Assembly: GCA_910579155.1 (NCBI GenBank)
Contig: CAJTTS010000001.1
Span: forward strand, 28,369 to 92,368
Reading direction: 5' to 3'
Length of the DNA: 64,000 nt
DNA from: an uncultured Oscillospiraceae bacterium
GTDB taxonomy: Bacteria > Bacillota_A > Clostridia > Oscillospirales > Oscillospiraceae
How positions within the stretch are numbered: the first letter of the stretch is position 1; every line of letters starts with the position of its first letter. Shown piece by piece: positions 49,299 to 58,716 of this stretch. The translations under genes were made by a program, and so were the position numbers. The notes under the pieces were generated by a model. That model did no database searches. It saw nothing but the letters and a program-made list of their open reading frames with translations, and had not been told where the DNA came from.

Positions 49299-51716
49299 TT
49301 AATGAATGGCGTTTGCCGCCTTGCGCTTCTTGCCGGCGCGGAAGAACCCGCCGATGACGGCCCCCAGGCCCTTGAAGAAGTGGCCGTTGACGATGGTGAG
49401 GATGCCCTGGGCCATCTCCATGGTGCAGATGCCGCCGGTCATCTTGGCGATGGCCCGGAAGGGCATATTGTAGTTGAACAGCAGGTTCAGGTTGGGCTGG
49501 CCCTTCTCGATGCTCTTGTTGATGAAGTGGGTGAGGATCTTGTAGGCCAGCCGCCCCGCGGCGCCTTTGGCGTAGTACATCTGGCACAACGCGTCGTTCA
49601 TGTCCAGCATCCCGCTCCAGTGGCCGTCGGGGATGGGGCGGCCCAATAGCGCCTCGAACTCCCCATCGGAGATATTCTTGATATCCCCGGAGAAATACTT
49701 GGCGAATTTCTGCCTGTCATAGGGGCTGGCGGCGTTGGTGCCCTGCACCTCCACCGTGCCGGACAGCTTGATGTCCGCGCAGGACGCGCCGATCAAGATA
49801 GTCCACTGGCCGCCCTCCACCTCGAACCGGTTGGAGTCCACGTTGAAGTAACGGAACGCCTTGTCGTCCAGGGGGATGGTCACTTTTTTGCTCTCCCCCG
49901 CTTTCAGAAACACCTTGGCGAAGCCCTTCAGCTCCTTGGCCGGGCGGAACACCTCGCCGTCCGTCTTGGAGACGTATAGCTGGACTACCTCCGCACCGTC
50001 CATGCCGCCCGTGTTTTTGAGGGTGAAGGTGGCCTCCTTGCCGGTGACGGACAGGTCGGAGTACTCAAAGGTGGTGTAGCTCAGCCCGAAGCCGAAGGGG
50101 AACAGCACGGGCACCTTGGCGGTCTCGAAATAGCGGTAGCTCACGTACAGGCCCTCCCGGTACTCGGCAGTGCGCTCCTTGGCGGGGAAGTAGGGGGCGG
50201 AGGACACGTCCTCGTATTTGATAGGGTAGCTCTCCGCCAGCTTGCCGGAGGGGTTCACCTGGCCCATAATCACCTTGAGGACGGAGGACGCCCCCGCCTG
50301 GCCGCACAAGTAGCCGTGGACCAGCGCCTTGCACTTGTCCAGCCAGGGCATCTCCACGGCGGAGCCCGCCGACATGACGGCCACCACGTTGGGGTTGGCC
50401 GCCGCCACCGCTTCCAACAGGTCGATCTGGCTCTGGGGCAGCTTCATGTGGGAGCGGTCTAACCCTTCGCTTTCGCTGATCTCGTCCAAGCCGACATACA
50501 GCAGAACGATGTCTGCCTTCTTCGCCAGCTCCACGGCCCTGGCCTGCATGGCCGGGTCGCCCTTGCCGGAGCGGGGGTAGCCCGCCTCAAAGCCTGCCAC
50601 GTCCAAATCGAAGTTCTTGATCACGTCCATGGTGTGATCCAACTTAGTGGGGTTGACTACCGAAGAACCCGCACCCTGATACCGGGCTTTCTGGGCAAAC
50701 TCGCCGATAACGGCCACCTTCGTGCCCTTTTTCAGCGGCAGGATGCCTTCCTCGTTTTTCAGCAGGACAATGGACTGCTCCGACGCTCTCGCTGCTATAG
50801 CGTGGTGAGCATCCTTGAAAAACTCTTTGCCCTTCCACTGATCTACAGCTTTTCGTGTAGATAAAACAACGTCCAGCAACTCATCAACTCGCTGATCCAG
50901 CAGTTCCTCACTGAGCTTGCCGGACTTTACGGCTTCCACCAGCTCCAAATCGGAGTCGCCGCCGGTGGTGGGCATCTCCAGGTGGGAGCCCGCCGCCACC
51001 CCCGCCGTGTGGTCATTGGAGCCGCCCCAGTCGGACACCACGAAGCCCTCGAAGCCCCACTGATCCCGGAGGATCTCCTGGAGCAGATGCGGATTCTCGT
51101 TAGCATACACGCCGTTGACCCGGTTGTAGGAGGACATGATGGACTTGGCGCCACCCTCCTTCACCGCGATCTCAAACCCGGTGAGATAGATCTCCCGCAG
51201 CGTCCGCTCGTCCATGACGGAATCGGAGGCCATGCGGCGCAGCTCCTGGGAGTTGGCGGCGAAGTGCTTGGGGCAGGCGGCCACGCCATTTTTCTGGATG
51301 CCCCGGATATAGCTGGCCGCCATCTTGCCCGCCAGATACGGATCTTCGGAGAAATACTCGAAGTTCCGCCCGCAGAGGGGGGAGCGCTTGATGTTCAGCC
51401 CCGGCCCCAGCAGGACGCATACACCTTGGGATGCGGCTTCAATTCCTAAATACTCACCAATCTCCTCGCCCAGCGCCGGGTCCCAGCTGTTGGCAATCGT
51501 CGCGGCGGTAGGGTAACAGGTGGCCGGGAGCGAACCGTTCAGGCCCAGCTGGTCGCCCTCGCCCTCCTGCTTGCGGATGCCGTGAGGGCCGTCGGACAGG
51601 GTCATGCTGGGCACCCCCAGCCGCTCCACGCTCCGCGTCTGCCAGAAGTCCTTGCCGGAAAGCAGGTAACACTTCTCTTCTAAGGTCATTTGCCGGATCA
51701 AATCCTCATGCTTCAA
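49299..51716 (-). CDS. Glycoside hydrolase family 3 beta-glycosidase, conventional order, cytoplasmic
   Basis: This is an 805-residue GH3 protein. The TIM barrel holds LSDGPHGIR, KHFAANSQELRR and the nucleophile Asp229 in FVVSDWGG. An alpha/beta sandwich (about 300-500), a fibronectin-like domain (about 560-640) and an unusual helical C-terminal extension of about 140 residues follow. No signal peptide is present. The start is TTG at 51716 with AGGAGG upstream. It is likely a beta-glucosidase or beta-xylosidase, working inside the cell next to the GPH symporter. Confidence 0.92.
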   Translation of the reverse strand: MKHEDLIRQMTLEEKCYLLSGKDFWQTRSVERLGVPSMTLSDGPHGIRKQEGEGDQLGLNGSLPATCYPTAATIANSWDPALGEEIGEYLGIEAASQGVCVLLGPGLNIKRSPLCGRNFEYFSEDPYLAGKMAASYIRGIQKNGVAACPKHFAANSQELRRMASDSVMDERTLREIYLTGFEIAVKEGGAKSIMSSYNRVNGVYANENPHLLQEILRDQWGFEGFVVSDWGGSNDHTAGVAAGSHLEMPTTGGDSDLELVEAVKSGKLSEELLDQRVDELLDVVLSTRKAVDQWKGKEFFKDAHHAIAARASEQSIVLLKNEEGILPLKKGTKVAVIGEFAQKARYQGAGSSVVNPTKLDHTMDVIKNFDLDVAGFEAGYPRSGKGDPAMQARAVELAKKADIVLLYVGLDEISESEGLDRSHMKLPQSQIDLLEAVAAANPNVVAVMSAGSAVEMPWLDKCKALVHGYLCGQAGASSVLKVIMGQVNPSGKLAESYPIKYEDVSSAPYFPAKERTAEYREGLYVSYRYFETAKVPVLFPFGFGLSYTTFEYSDLSVTGKEATFTLKNTGGMDGAEVVQLYVSKTDGEVFRPAKELKGFAKVFLKAGESKKVTIPLDDKAFRYFNVDSNRFEVEGGQWTILIGASCADIKLSGTVEVQGTNAASPYDRQKFAKYFSGDIKNISDGEFEALLGRPIPDGHWSGMLDMNDALCQMYYAKGAAGRLAYKILTHFINKSIEKGQPNLNLLFNYNMPFRAIAKMTGGICTMEMAQGILTIVNGHFFKGLGAVIGGFFRAGKKRKAANAIH

Positions 51717-51738
51717 TAAAATCCCAACCTCCTTTTTC

Positions 51739-53670
51739 TCACACCCAGTTGGCGCTGTTGGAACTTTTCCCGTGGAGCTGATAGTCCGGGTTGGGTGCGC
51801 TGACCCGGCGGATGGCGCACTGGTCGGTGCAGTTGCCGGCCACGGCCTTTAGCTCCGCATTGCCCTCCAGGGGGACTTTGAATTCAAACACCCTTTTCCC
51901 GGTCTTTTCCTCCACCAGCTTGCCGTTGACGTACAGCGCCACTTTGCTCTGATTGGAATACACTTTGACCTTGGCGACTGCCTCGGGCCGGTCGACATAC
52001 CGGCTGCCGCAGATGTGGACGAAGGGTTCATCGCTCCACCAGGCTTTGTAGAGGTAGAAGCTGTCTTTTTTCGTCTTGCGGTCAAAGGTCACCAGGCCCT
52101 TGTGGTTCATCCCCGGCTCGCCTCCCTGGTCCCGGGCGTCGGCGGCAAAGTCGAACATATTCCAGACGTGGGTTGCCCAGAGGAAGGGACGGTGCTCAAA
52201 GCAGCGCAGCATATACTCGTGGTAGACGCACTGGTATTCCTCAGTATGGTCGCCCCGGCGGGGCTTGGAGGAATGCAGGTTGGGCATTGCCTCACAGCCG
52301 TACTCGGAGTAGCCCAGCGGCCTGTCCGGGTAGCATTTGTGGAAGAAGTCGATCCACAGGTCGTTGAGGAACAGCCCCGGTACATACCACCCCAGGTACA
52401 GGTTCCAGCTCACCACATCGGTGATGTGGGCGGTCTTGTTGAACGGCCCGCACATGGCGTAGCAGGCCAGGGTGGTGAGCCGGGTGGGATCCAGCTGGTG
52501 GTACAGGTCGTTGAGCACCCGGTGGTTATCCAGCATATCCACCTTATCCTTGGTGGAAATGGTGATCTCGTTGGACACCCCCCAGACGACGATAGACGGG
52601 TGGTTGTAGTTCTGGATGACCAATTCTTTGGCTTGGCTGATGGTATTGTCCCGGCCGCTGGCCATATGCTCCGAGATATAGGGGATCTCCGCCCACACCA
52701 CCATGCCATACCGGTCGCACAGGTCGTAAAAATACTGGTCATGCTGGTAGTGGGCCAGGCGGATGGTGTTGGCCCCCATCTCCCGGATCAGCGCCATGTC
52801 GGCATCATGGTGCTGCTTTGTGATGGCGTTGCCGATTCCCCTCCAGTCCTGGTGGCGGCTGACGCCCCGCAGGGGATAGCTGCGCCCGTTGAGGAAGAAC
52901 CCCTCTCTGGGATCTACCCGAAAGTCCCGCACACCAAAACGGGCGCTGACCTGATCTACCGTTTTATCCCCTATGGTGAGGGTTGCCACTGCAGTGTAAA
53001 GATAAGGATCCCTTATCCCATCCCATAGATGTACATCAGGCAAATCCAGCTTGCCGCTGTCCGCATCAATAGCAGCGGCCTCTTTTCCCGCCCCATCCAG
53101 AATGGAGATATGCACCTGGCCGTCTTCGCAGTTCCTCCAGGTTTTTACCTGCACCTCGCCCTTGCTGTAGTTTTCGACGGGCTTGGCCGTGACCATGATG
53201 CCCAGCCCACCCAGGTAATCCAAGTCGAAGTGACATTTGTTGGCCACAATTAACGAGACATCCCGGTAAATGCCGCCGTAGAAGGTGAAATCCGCTTTCT
53301 GGGGGTACACCCGATCGTTGATGCCGTTATCCACGTGGACCATCAGGACATTGCTGTCTGAGATCAATTCTGTGACATCCCATCGAAAGGTAGAATAACC
53401 GCCGTTGTGTATCCCAACAAACGTCCCGTTCAGTTCTACCTTGGCCGACGCGTTTACCCCCTGGAATTCCAGGTATACCCGCTGCTCCGCGGTGAACTCC
53501 GGCTTGGAAAAGGTTCTGCAATAGATGCACGTTCCTCGCCAATAGTCGTTCCCGCCATCCTGGCCGTCGATGCTGTTCCAGGTATGGGGCAGATTCACAC
53601 GCTGTGTCCCGCCGCTTGGCCCGGTGAAGCTCCAGCCTTCATTGATATTGATCCGTGTTCGCAGTTTCAT
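51739..53670 (-). CDS. Glycoside hydrolase family 2, beta-galactosidase/glucuronidase type, cytoplasmic
   Basis: This is a 643-residue compact GH2 protein. The sugar-binding domain has DVTELISDSNVLMVHVDNG, the Ig-like domain is in the middle, and the barrel carries GVSRHQDWRGIGNAI, acid/base Asn367-Glu368 (GVSNEIT) and nucleophile Glu456 (GYSEYGCEA). It lacks a signal peptide. The ATG at 53670 follows AGGTGAGG, and a GTG three codons earlier is possible. It is cotranscribed with GH3 and the TIM-barrel isomerase. Confidence 0.9.
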   Translation of the reverse strand: MKLRTRININEGWSFTGPSGGTQRVNLPHTWNSIDGQDGGNDYWRGTCIYCRTFSKPEFTAEQRVYLEFQGVNASAKVELNGTFVGIHNGGYSTFRWDVTELISDSNVLMVHVDNGINDRVYPQKADFTFYGGIYRDVSLIVANKCHFDLDYLGGLGIMVTAKPVENYSKGEVQVKTWRNCEDGQVHISILDGAGKEAAAIDADSGKLDLPDVHLWDGIRDPYLYTAVATLTIGDKTVDQVSARFGVRDFRVDPREGFFLNGRSYPLRGVSRHQDWRGIGNAITKQHHDADMALIREMGANTIRLAHYQHDQYFYDLCDRYGMVVWAEIPYISEHMASGRDNTISQAKELVIQNYNHPSIVVWGVSNEITISTKDKVDMLDNHRVLNDLYHQLDPTRLTTLACYAMCGPFNKTAHITDVVSWNLYLGWYVPGLFLNDLWIDFFHKCYPDRPLGYSEYGCEAMPNLHSSKPRRGDHTEEYQCVYHEYMLRCFEHRPFLWATHVWNMFDFAADARDQGGEPGMNHKGLVTFDRKTKKDSFYLYKAWWSDEPFVHICGSRYVDRPEAVAKVKVYSNQSKVALYVNGKLVEEKTGKRVFEFKVPLEGNAELKAVAGNCTDQCAIRRVSAPNPDYQLHGKSSNSANWV

Positions 53671-53683
53671 TTGCCTCACCTAC

Positions 53684-54532
53684 TCAAATGTATTTCTCCA
53701 AAAAGCCAGCGCTGCGCTGAAAGCTTTTGACCGGCGATTTGTCCACCCAGTTGCGGTGGCTCTCCAGAATCACAGCCTCCACAGGCACAGACTTGGCCTG
53801 CTCTACCAGGGGCAGCAAATCCATATTTCCATAGCCCAGCTCCATGCTGTCGCTTTTCAGGATAGGGGTCATGGCTGGCCCGGACAGCCGCGTCCCTCGG
53901 TCGTTAATGTGCCATAGCTTCATGCGTCCCCCCAGTTGCTTCATCCAGAACAGGGCGTTGGCACCCCCTTCCGTGAACCAGTAGCTGTCGAATTCAAAAC
54001 CTACCGTCGCCGGATCTGTCTCGGACAGCAGGATGTCATAGGCCCGTTGTCCCCGGTTCACCCACTGCAATTCGCAGTTGTGGTTATGATACAGCAGGCT
54101 GACGCCCTCCCGGGCCAGCGCTTCCCCGGCCCGGTTCAGGCGGGCGGCCAGCTCCCTGACCGCCCTTTCGTCGCCGTAGGGGAAGCGGTACATCCCTGTG
54201 ATCACCGCGTACTTCGCCCCCAGTGCCTTGACCTCGGCGGCGGTGGCGGGGATGTCCTTTTCCACGCTGTCCAAGTCGGTGTGCAGGCTGACCACCCGGA
54301 GCCCGGATCCCTTTACCAGTCGGGGCCAGTCCAGCCTGCCGCCCCCGCCCACGGGCATACCGGCAGCTTTAGTGATGAGGCGGACTAAAAGGCCACTGGG
54401 GTGGATCATAAAGCTGCACAGCTCGATCCCATCGTACCCGGCATCCTTCATTTTTTGCAGCGTATCCCGGGCCTGGGCCTCATTATTCAGCACCGTGCCC
54501 AGCATGAACTGCTGGACTGCTTTGATCGGCAT
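53684..54532 (-). CDS. Sugar phosphate isomerase/epimerase-like TIM-barrel protein
   Basis: This is a 282-residue AP-endonuclease-2/xylose-isomerase-like barrel. Metal ligands are suggested by YDGIELC, VSLLYHNHNCELQ, VGFEFDSYW, MKLWHINDRG and AVILESH. Members include sugar epimerases, inositol enzymes and uncharacterised hydrolases. Substrate is not deducible, but the position after GH2 suggests it converts a released sugar. It starts at ATG 54532, about 26 bases from the lipoprotein gene. Confidence 0.85.
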   Translation of the reverse strand: MPIKAVQQFMLGTVLNNEAQARDTLQKMKDAGYDGIELCSFMIHPSGLLVRLITKAAGMPVGGGGRLDWPRLVKGSGLRVVSLHTDLDSVEKDIPATAAEVKALGAKYAVITGMYRFPYGDERAVRELAARLNRAGEALAREGVSLLYHNHNCELQWVNRGQRAYDILLSETDPATVGFEFDSYWFTEGGANALFWMKQLGGRMKLWHINDRGTRLSGPAMTPILKSDSMELGYGNMDLLPLVEQAKSVPVEAVILESHRNWVDKSPVKSFQRSAGFLEKYI

Positions 54533-54558
54533 GGATGTTTCCCTCCCTTTTTACATTT

Positions 54559-55590
54559 TTAAATCCCCGACAGCGCTTCTTCAAATTTTGGCAGCCACCA
54601 CTCCCGATAGCCGGCCTTTGTCGGATGGATGTTGTCTGCCATATAGAGCGCCCGTTCTTCCTCGCTGATGTCGTTGAACGCCTGGTCACGATATAGGTCA
54701 ATGATGGTCACGCCCCATTTTTCCGCGAGCTCCTCCAGCGCCTGCACCATCGTTTCATAGTTTTCGTCATCCATGGGCGGGTTGGTGTAGAAATACACGG
54801 GGCAGTCCCATGTGCCTTTGGCCGTGGCGATGATGTACTCCATTGCCCCAAAGGTGGTGGCGGTGTCAAAGGCGGCGGCATCGCGCACATCCGCCGGCGT
54901 CACAGCGCCAAAACCATCAGGGAAACCCTTATCGTTTGTGGACAGCTGGCAGATGAACGCGTCCACATGGCCTGCCCTTTCATCAGAGGCCAGATACTGA
55001 TCCAGACGGCTTACGTAGCTGCTGTTGGCCCGGTCCGCCAGCGTGGTGCCGGACACAGCCTCCTTGATACACTGGGCTCCATGCTTTTTTGCCAGGAAGT
55101 CGGCCATAGATTCCTGACCGGAACTGGCCCCTTCTGTGACAGAGGAGCCCAGCCAGAAGATGACCTTTCCCGCCAGGGGGCTACCGGCGGTTTCCCGTGT
55201 GCCTGCGACAGAGTATTCCTCCCGGTTTCCCTTCAGCGTGACCTTGATGTTCTGCTCCACGGTTTCCCCTCCATAGACAAATTTAGCAAACAGGGACGTC
55301 CGCGTCAGCGGTTGGTCTACGATGATCCCCTCATAGGCCACGTTTTCCAGCATTGAGCCGTCTTTCAACTTGGCGTTGATGACAACCCCGGCCGGATCAA
55401 AGGTCTCGCCCTCCTCATACTCCAGCTTCTCCGGCGGTTGCACGATGGTGAGCTTCCAGACCTGAGCGACACTCGCCTCGCTCCCGCCAGCAGGCGCGTC
55501 TGAGCTTTTACCGGCCCCTGCTCCACAGGCACTCAAAAAGAGTGCCGCCATCAGTAGCAGTGTTCCAAGCCGCATCGTTTTCTTGTTCAT
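54559..55590 (-). CDS. SGNH-hydrolase lipoprotein with an Ig-like domain
   Basis: This is a 343-residue lipoprotein. The signal peptide ends in the lipobox LSAC (Cys22). A short bacterial Ig-like domain (LEYEEGETFDPAGVVINAKL, about 50-120) is followed by an SGNH hydrolase with FWLGSSVTEG, CQLSTNDKG and DNIHPTKAGY. All are consistent with an active esterase tethered to the outer face of the membrane. The ATG at 55590 follows GGAGGG. This surface esterase contrasts with the soluble SGNH enzyme of the first operon. Confidence 0.88.
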   Translation of the reverse strand: MNKKTMRLGTLLLMAALFLSACGAGAGKSSDAPAGGSEASVAQVWKLTIVQPPEKLEYEEGETFDPAGVVINAKLKDGSMLENVAYEGIIVDQPLTRTSLFAKFVYGGETVEQNIKVTLKGNREEYSVAGTRETAGSPLAGKVIFWLGSSVTEGASSGQESMADFLAKKHGAQCIKEAVSGTTLADRANSSYVSRLDQYLASDERAGHVDAFICQLSTNDKGFPDGFGAVTPADVRDAAAFDTATTFGAMEYIIATAKGTWDCPVYFYTNPPMDDENYETMVQALEELAEKWGVTIIDLYRDQAFNDISEEERALYMADNIHPTKAGYREWWLPKFEEALSGI

Positions 55591-55678
55591 CTGAGATCTA
55601 CCCTCCTGTTTTGAGCTACCGGACAAACCGATCAAAAGTCGGCTCACCGACAGCTTTTTGCGTTTTGTGCACAGGTGG

Positions 55679-58639
55679 TCACTTTTCCTGCTTCTGCTTT
55701 TTCTTCGTCCGCACCACTATGAACGCACTTCCCACAGCCAGCAGGGCGCACACGCCGGTGGCGGCGTACAGCGCAATCCGCCACAAGGGAGTCACACTGA
55801 CAACGGTAGCGTTGCCCATGTTCATAGCGTTAGTCCGGGTGATGCTGAACACCACGTTCTTGGCCGCGTTGTGGACCGCCGCAGCGATGGCCGGATCGTT
55901 GTCGGTCCCGTCCAGGGTACCCATGCCGCCCTTCTGTCCACACCAATAGTCCTGGCCAGCCAGCACGCCCAGACGATAGTCCATCCACTTGGCGTTGATG
56001 GCCATGTCGGTGATGGCGGAGCCCTCCATGCCCCACTCGTTTCGGAGGATGCCGGTCATCAGGCCGTGGTGGGCACCGGACCACACCACGCCAATGCGGT
56101 TGAAAGAGCTCATGACGTTGGAAGCGCCACCCCGGATCGCACCCTCAAAGCTCTCCAGATACAGTTCCCGGATGGACTGCTCGTTGGCCCAAACGGAGAT
56201 CCCATACCGGCCCTGCTCCTGGTCGTTGAGGGCGAAATGCTTCACAAAGGCCAGCATCCCCCGGTCGTGGAGGCCCTGGACCTGGGCGGCGGCAATCTCG
56301 CCGGACAGCCAGCCGTCCTCGGAGTAATACTCATTGTGCCGGCCCAGATAGGGGCTCCGGTGGATATTCACGCCGGGGGCATAAATACCGGCTACGGCGG
56401 CGGCGTTGTCCCCGGACTGGGCGTGGAGCATATCCTCGCCCATGCACTTGCCCACCTCCTGGATCAGCTCTCGGTTATAGGTGGCCGCCATCACATCCTC
56501 GGAGGTAAAGGCCATGCCGTTGGCCCCGCCCACGATGCTCTTGGTGAAGCCGGTGGGGCCGTCAAATTCCTGGGTGGCGGGCAGATTGATGGCCGGGAGC
56601 ACCTGGGTCTGGTAGGAGCCGTTATAGATCAGGTTCAGCATATCTTCGTAGGAGAGCTGGCCGATCAGCTCATCCCAGGCGGGATCGTCATAGCCCTTGT
56701 CCACAAAGTCGATGGCGTTGAGGGAGCCGCCCGTCCCGGCGGCGAGAGCCTGGCTCACGTCGGACCAATAGAGCTGCTTGTACTGCTCCACCAGGGCGTC
56801 CCTGCCGGCGTCCTCATGGGTCAGGCCGTCGTCCCACATGGCGTCTGTAGCCCGCAGGCTCACAGCGGCCTGGGGGAAGGTTCCGGTCCAGTTGCTGCGG
56901 GTGAGGTAGACCACCTGCTGATCCTCCGCGCCCTCGTACTTGTTCAGATCGGCGTTGTCGAACAGGTTGGTGATGGGCTTCCCTGTGGCGGAGGAGACCG
57001 CATAGGTGGTGGTATCCAGGGCGGGGTTGTTCCATTTGGCCGTGAGGGCCGCGTCGCCGGTACCGATCATGCGGGAGGCGTCCGCCCCCTTGGCCATCAG
57101 GATGTTGTTGACGGCGTTGTGGGCGTCAGTGCCCACGGTGAAGTAGTAGTCCCCGGCGTCCAGGATGTAGGTCTTGGCGGCGTTGGCGTCATAGCTGGTC
57201 AGATCCTCTTTCAGGACGCGGATATCAAAGTGCTCGGTCTCGCCGGCCTTGATCTCCTTTTTGTCAAAGCCGCACAGCTCCACGGCGGCCTTCTCGATCC
57301 CGTTCTCCCGGTCATAGTCGGTATAGGGGGACTGGAAGTAAATCTGCACGGTGTGCTTGCCGTCCATACTGCCGGTGTTGGCCACATCCACCCCCACCTG
57401 GAAAGCTTCGCCCTGGTCCTCCACGGTGAAGTTGGAGTACTCGAAGGTGGTGTAGCTCAGGCCGGAGCCGAAGGGGAAGGCCACATCGGCGTTGTAGTCG
57501 TACTCCCCGGCGCTGCCCTGTCCCAGCACGTAGTCCTCATACCGGGTCTCGTAGTAGCGGTAGCCCACGTAGATGCCCTCCTGGTACACCACGTAGTTCA
57601 TATTGCACTTTTCAATGCCGGGGGCGGTGTTGTTCTGGGCAAAGGCCAGGTCCAGCTGGGCGGCGTTGGTATAGGGGAACGCGTCGTAGTTCACCATGGC
57701 GGGGGAGGAGTGGTTGTCCTTCAGGAAGGTGTCCACGATCCGCCCGGAGGGGTTCACCTTGCCCGCCAGGATGTCCGTCACGGCGGGCAGGCCATTGATG
57801 CCCAGGTTGCCCGTCCACACCACGGCGTCGATGTCATACTCGTCGATGAAGTCCAGCTGAAGGGTGCTGGAGGAGTTGAGCAGGACGATGATCTTTTTGA
57901 ACACACCCTGATCCTTCAAATCTTTCAGGTTTTGGAGCAGCTCCATCTCCTCCTTGCACAGCCGGAGATAGTCGCCGCCGGTCATGTAGGGCTCCAGCGC
58001 CTCCAGCCCGCTGGGCAGGTCGGCGCCCTCGCCGGAGGAACGGGACAGGGTGACCAGGGCGGCGTCGCCATAGTCGGCAAAGGTGGATTTCAGCGCGTCG
58101 GTGTACTTCTCCCAGGGCACCTCGTTGATGCGGTATTGGGAGGGGTCGCCGCCGGACAGGGCCGCGTTTTCCCGCTTATAGCCGCTGGTGACATAGAACT
58201 TCCACAGATCGGTGTTTACACACCCCGGCTGGAAGCTGTCCTCCAGCGCGGAGTACAGGCTGGCGCCCTCGCCGGTGGAGACAAAGGCAGAGCCGGTTCC
58301 CACCTTCACCGGGTCCACAGAGGACTGGGAGAAGCAGGAGAACCTGGTGTCGGCGGCCAGGGGGAGGGTATTGTCCCGGTTGAGCAGCACCGAGGCCCCC
58401 TCCGCCATCACCTGGCGGCACACGTTCCAGTCGTTGGCCACCAGCTCCTCCTCGGAGTCGTAACGGGTCCAGTAGAAGATCTGGGCGTCCGGGTCGGGGA
58501 TGATGCGCTGGGTCTCGGCGTTCAGCGCCACGTTGATCATGGGCGCGAAATAGTTGGTGATGGGGATCGCGGCCACGCAGATCGCCGTGAACACGGCGAA
58601 AACCGCCATGGGGATCTTCCAAAAGTTCCTCTTTTTCAT
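55679..58639 (-). CDS. Domain-permuted GH3 enzyme with membrane anchors at both ends (copy 1)
   Basis: This is a 986-residue GH3 protein with reversed domain order. After an N-terminal membrane helix (about 8-30) comes the alpha/beta sandwich normally found second (GASVLLNRDNTLPL, then VNPSGRIVDTFLKDNHSSPA). A fibronectin-like domain (FPFGSGLSYTTFEYS onward) and a linker follow, and only then the TIM barrel (LAFVKHFALNDQEQGRYG) with nucleophile Asp878 (AITDMA). A second membrane helix (about 952-975) and a Lys-rich tail end the protein. The catalytic mass should be outside the cell. The ATG follows GGAGGG. It is a close paralog of the next gene upstream. Confidence 0.9.
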   Translation of the reverse strand: MKKRNFWKIPMAVFAVFTAICVAAIPITNYFAPMINVALNAETQRIIPDPDAQIFYWTRYDSEEELVANDWNVCRQVMAEGASVLLNRDNTLPLAADTRFSCFSQSSVDPVKVGTGSAFVSTGEGASLYSALEDSFQPGCVNTDLWKFYVTSGYKRENAALSGGDPSQYRINEVPWEKYTDALKSTFADYGDAALVTLSRSSGEGADLPSGLEALEPYMTGGDYLRLCKEEMELLQNLKDLKDQGVFKKIIVLLNSSSTLQLDFIDEYDIDAVVWTGNLGINGLPAVTDILAGKVNPSGRIVDTFLKDNHSSPAMVNYDAFPYTNAAQLDLAFAQNNTAPGIEKCNMNYVVYQEGIYVGYRYYETRYEDYVLGQGSAGEYDYNADVAFPFGSGLSYTTFEYSNFTVEDQGEAFQVGVDVANTGSMDGKHTVQIYFQSPYTDYDRENGIEKAAVELCGFDKKEIKAGETEHFDIRVLKEDLTSYDANAAKTYILDAGDYYFTVGTDAHNAVNNILMAKGADASRMIGTGDAALTAKWNNPALDTTTYAVSSATGKPITNLFDNADLNKYEGAEDQQVVYLTRSNWTGTFPQAAVSLRATDAMWDDGLTHEDAGRDALVEQYKQLYWSDVSQALAAGTGGSLNAIDFVDKGYDDPAWDELIGQLSYEDMLNLIYNGSYQTQVLPAINLPATQEFDGPTGFTKSIVGGANGMAFTSEDVMAATYNRELIQEVGKCMGEDMLHAQSGDNAAAVAGIYAPGVNIHRSPYLGRHNEYYSEDGWLSGEIAAAQVQGLHDRGMLAFVKHFALNDQEQGRYGISVWANEQSIRELYLESFEGAIRGGASNVMSSFNRIGVVWSGAHHGLMTGILRNEWGMEGSAITDMAINAKWMDYRLGVLAGQDYWCGQKGGMGTLDGTDNDPAIAAAVHNAAKNVVFSITRTNAMNMGNATVVSVTPLWRIALYAATGVCALLAVGSAFIVVRTKKKQKQEK

Positions 58640-58665
58640 AGCTGCCCTCCTGAATAAAAGAAATA

Positions 58666-58703
58666 GGCGGGCCGCGGGCACAGGTCTCAGCCCTCGGCCC
58701 GCC
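58666..58703 (-). terminator. Intrinsic terminator between the two permuted GH3 genes
   Basis: A perfect 9-bp stem (GGCGGGCCG/CGGCCCGCC) with a long loop is followed on the minus strand by TATTTCTTTT, downstream of GH3 copy 2 and upstream of copy 1. Confidence 0.65.
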
Positions 58704-58716
58704 GGATTGCGGTAGA

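Noticed and set aside
55658..58657. Plus-strand open frame of 999 codons opposite GH3 copy 1
   Set aside because: It is an antisense shadow rich in H, V and G with no recognisable motif, and the minus-strand GH3 is complete.
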